DNA of 5,762 nt, taken from NCBI GenBank assembly GCA_016290335.1, contig JAEETM010000149.1, positions 1-5,762 on the forward strand, given 5' to 3'. Below, piece by piece: positions 5,627 to 5,762 of this stretch (positions are counted from its first letter, which is position 1; each line of letters begins with the position of its first letter). This DNA is from Treponema sp. (GTDB lineage Bacteria; Spirochaetota; Spirochaetia; Treponematales; Treponemataceae). A program made the position numbers and the translations under genes. The notes beneath the pieces were generated by a model. The model saw only the letters and a program-made list of their open reading frames with translations, did not search any database and was not told where the DNA came from.

Positions 5627-5762
5627 ATGGAAATCATCATTCATCGTGGTACTCATCAGATTGGCGGCTGCGTTACGGAAATCAAAACAGAAGAAGCGCG
5701 TATTATTATTGATATGGGTACACCGTTGCCCGGCAGCAAAACAGAAAAAGAGCTGGGCGCAG
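5627..5762 (+). CDS. MBL-fold metallo-hydrolase, RNase J-like N-terminus (runs off right edge)
   Basis: The first 45 residues are visible. MEIIIHRGTHQIGGCVTEIK, then a strand ending in RIIIDMGTPLPG, is the beta-beta opening of an MBL-fold hydrolase of the RNase J/CPSF-like type, in which G-x-x-x-I-G-G and the I-D-x-G turn precede the HxHxDH metal site. That metal site lies beyond the window, so activity cannot be judged. AGGAGG (5611-5616) precedes ATG 5627 by 10 bases and a good promoter lies upstream. The gene is transcribed divergently from the AAA ATPase with a 172-base shared spacer. It could be an RNA-processing nuclease or another MBL hydrolase; the family is likely, the exact role open. 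Confidence 0.7.
   Translation, partial: MEIIIHRGTHQIGGCVTEIKTEEARIIIDMGTPLPGSKTEKELGA

Noticed and set aside
1..5762. CRISPR array, tRNA or rRNA genes, complete insertion sequence
   Set aside because: No regularly spaced repeats, cloverleaf, rRNA-like stretch, transposase frame or terminal inverted repeats could be seen.

Overview
The window looks like a piece of a low- to mid-GC Bacillota chromosome. The Shine-Dalgarno sites are strong (AGGAGG, AAGGAG type), the promoters are sigma-A-like with TGnTATAAT extended -10 boxes, and the DnaB and FtsK/SpoIIIE fragments are of Gram-positive type. A Negativicutes-like host is a weak guess from protein style only. The window has the character of an accessory, recombination-worn region: truncated housekeeping genes, a frameshifted small gene and an AT-rich insert sit beside intact genes.

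Layout. (1) Positions 1-176, minus strand: the N-terminus of a Sel1-repeat protein that runs off the left edge. (2) 180-220: a textbook intrinsic-terminator structure pointing right, followed at once by an extended -10 promoter (220-228) and a leader with three mini-ORFs and an imperfect dyad. (3) 308-664, plus strand: a small helix-turn-helix protein of unknown role. (4) 787-1859, plus strand: the first ~107 codons of dnaB (own ribosome binding site) joined out of frame near 1107 to the C-terminal part of ftsK/spoIIIE (Walker B to gamma DNA-binding domain). Neither piece can be a working helicase or translocase. (5) 1933-1967: a strong hairpin between convergent genes. (6) 2035-3048, minus strand: an AT-rich gene for a probable PD-(D/E)xK nuclease, with its own promoter. 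(7) 3117-3322, minus strand: a small helical protein gene split by a one-base frameshift. (8) 3331-5454, minus strand: a 707-residue AAA ATPase with a CbxX/CfxQ (SpoVK)-type C-terminal module and a degenerate P-loop-like module before it. (9) 5455-5626: a divergent promoter region with a 22-bp imperfect dyad spanning the upstream elements of both promoters. (10) 5627 to the right edge, plus strand: the start of an MBL-fold (RNase J-like) metallo-hydrolase.

How the parts may work together (inference). The AAA ATPase gene, the small gene 8 bases after it and the nuclease gene point the same way, and I see no terminator between them, so read-through from the AAA promoter into the nuclease gene is possible. 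An ATPase next to a small helical protein and a PD-(D/E)xK nuclease is a reasonable candidate for an uncharacterised defence-type module. However, the nuclease gene differs in base composition and has its own promoter, so the two could equally be chance neighbours. The dnaB and MBL genes flank this module but show no functional link to it.
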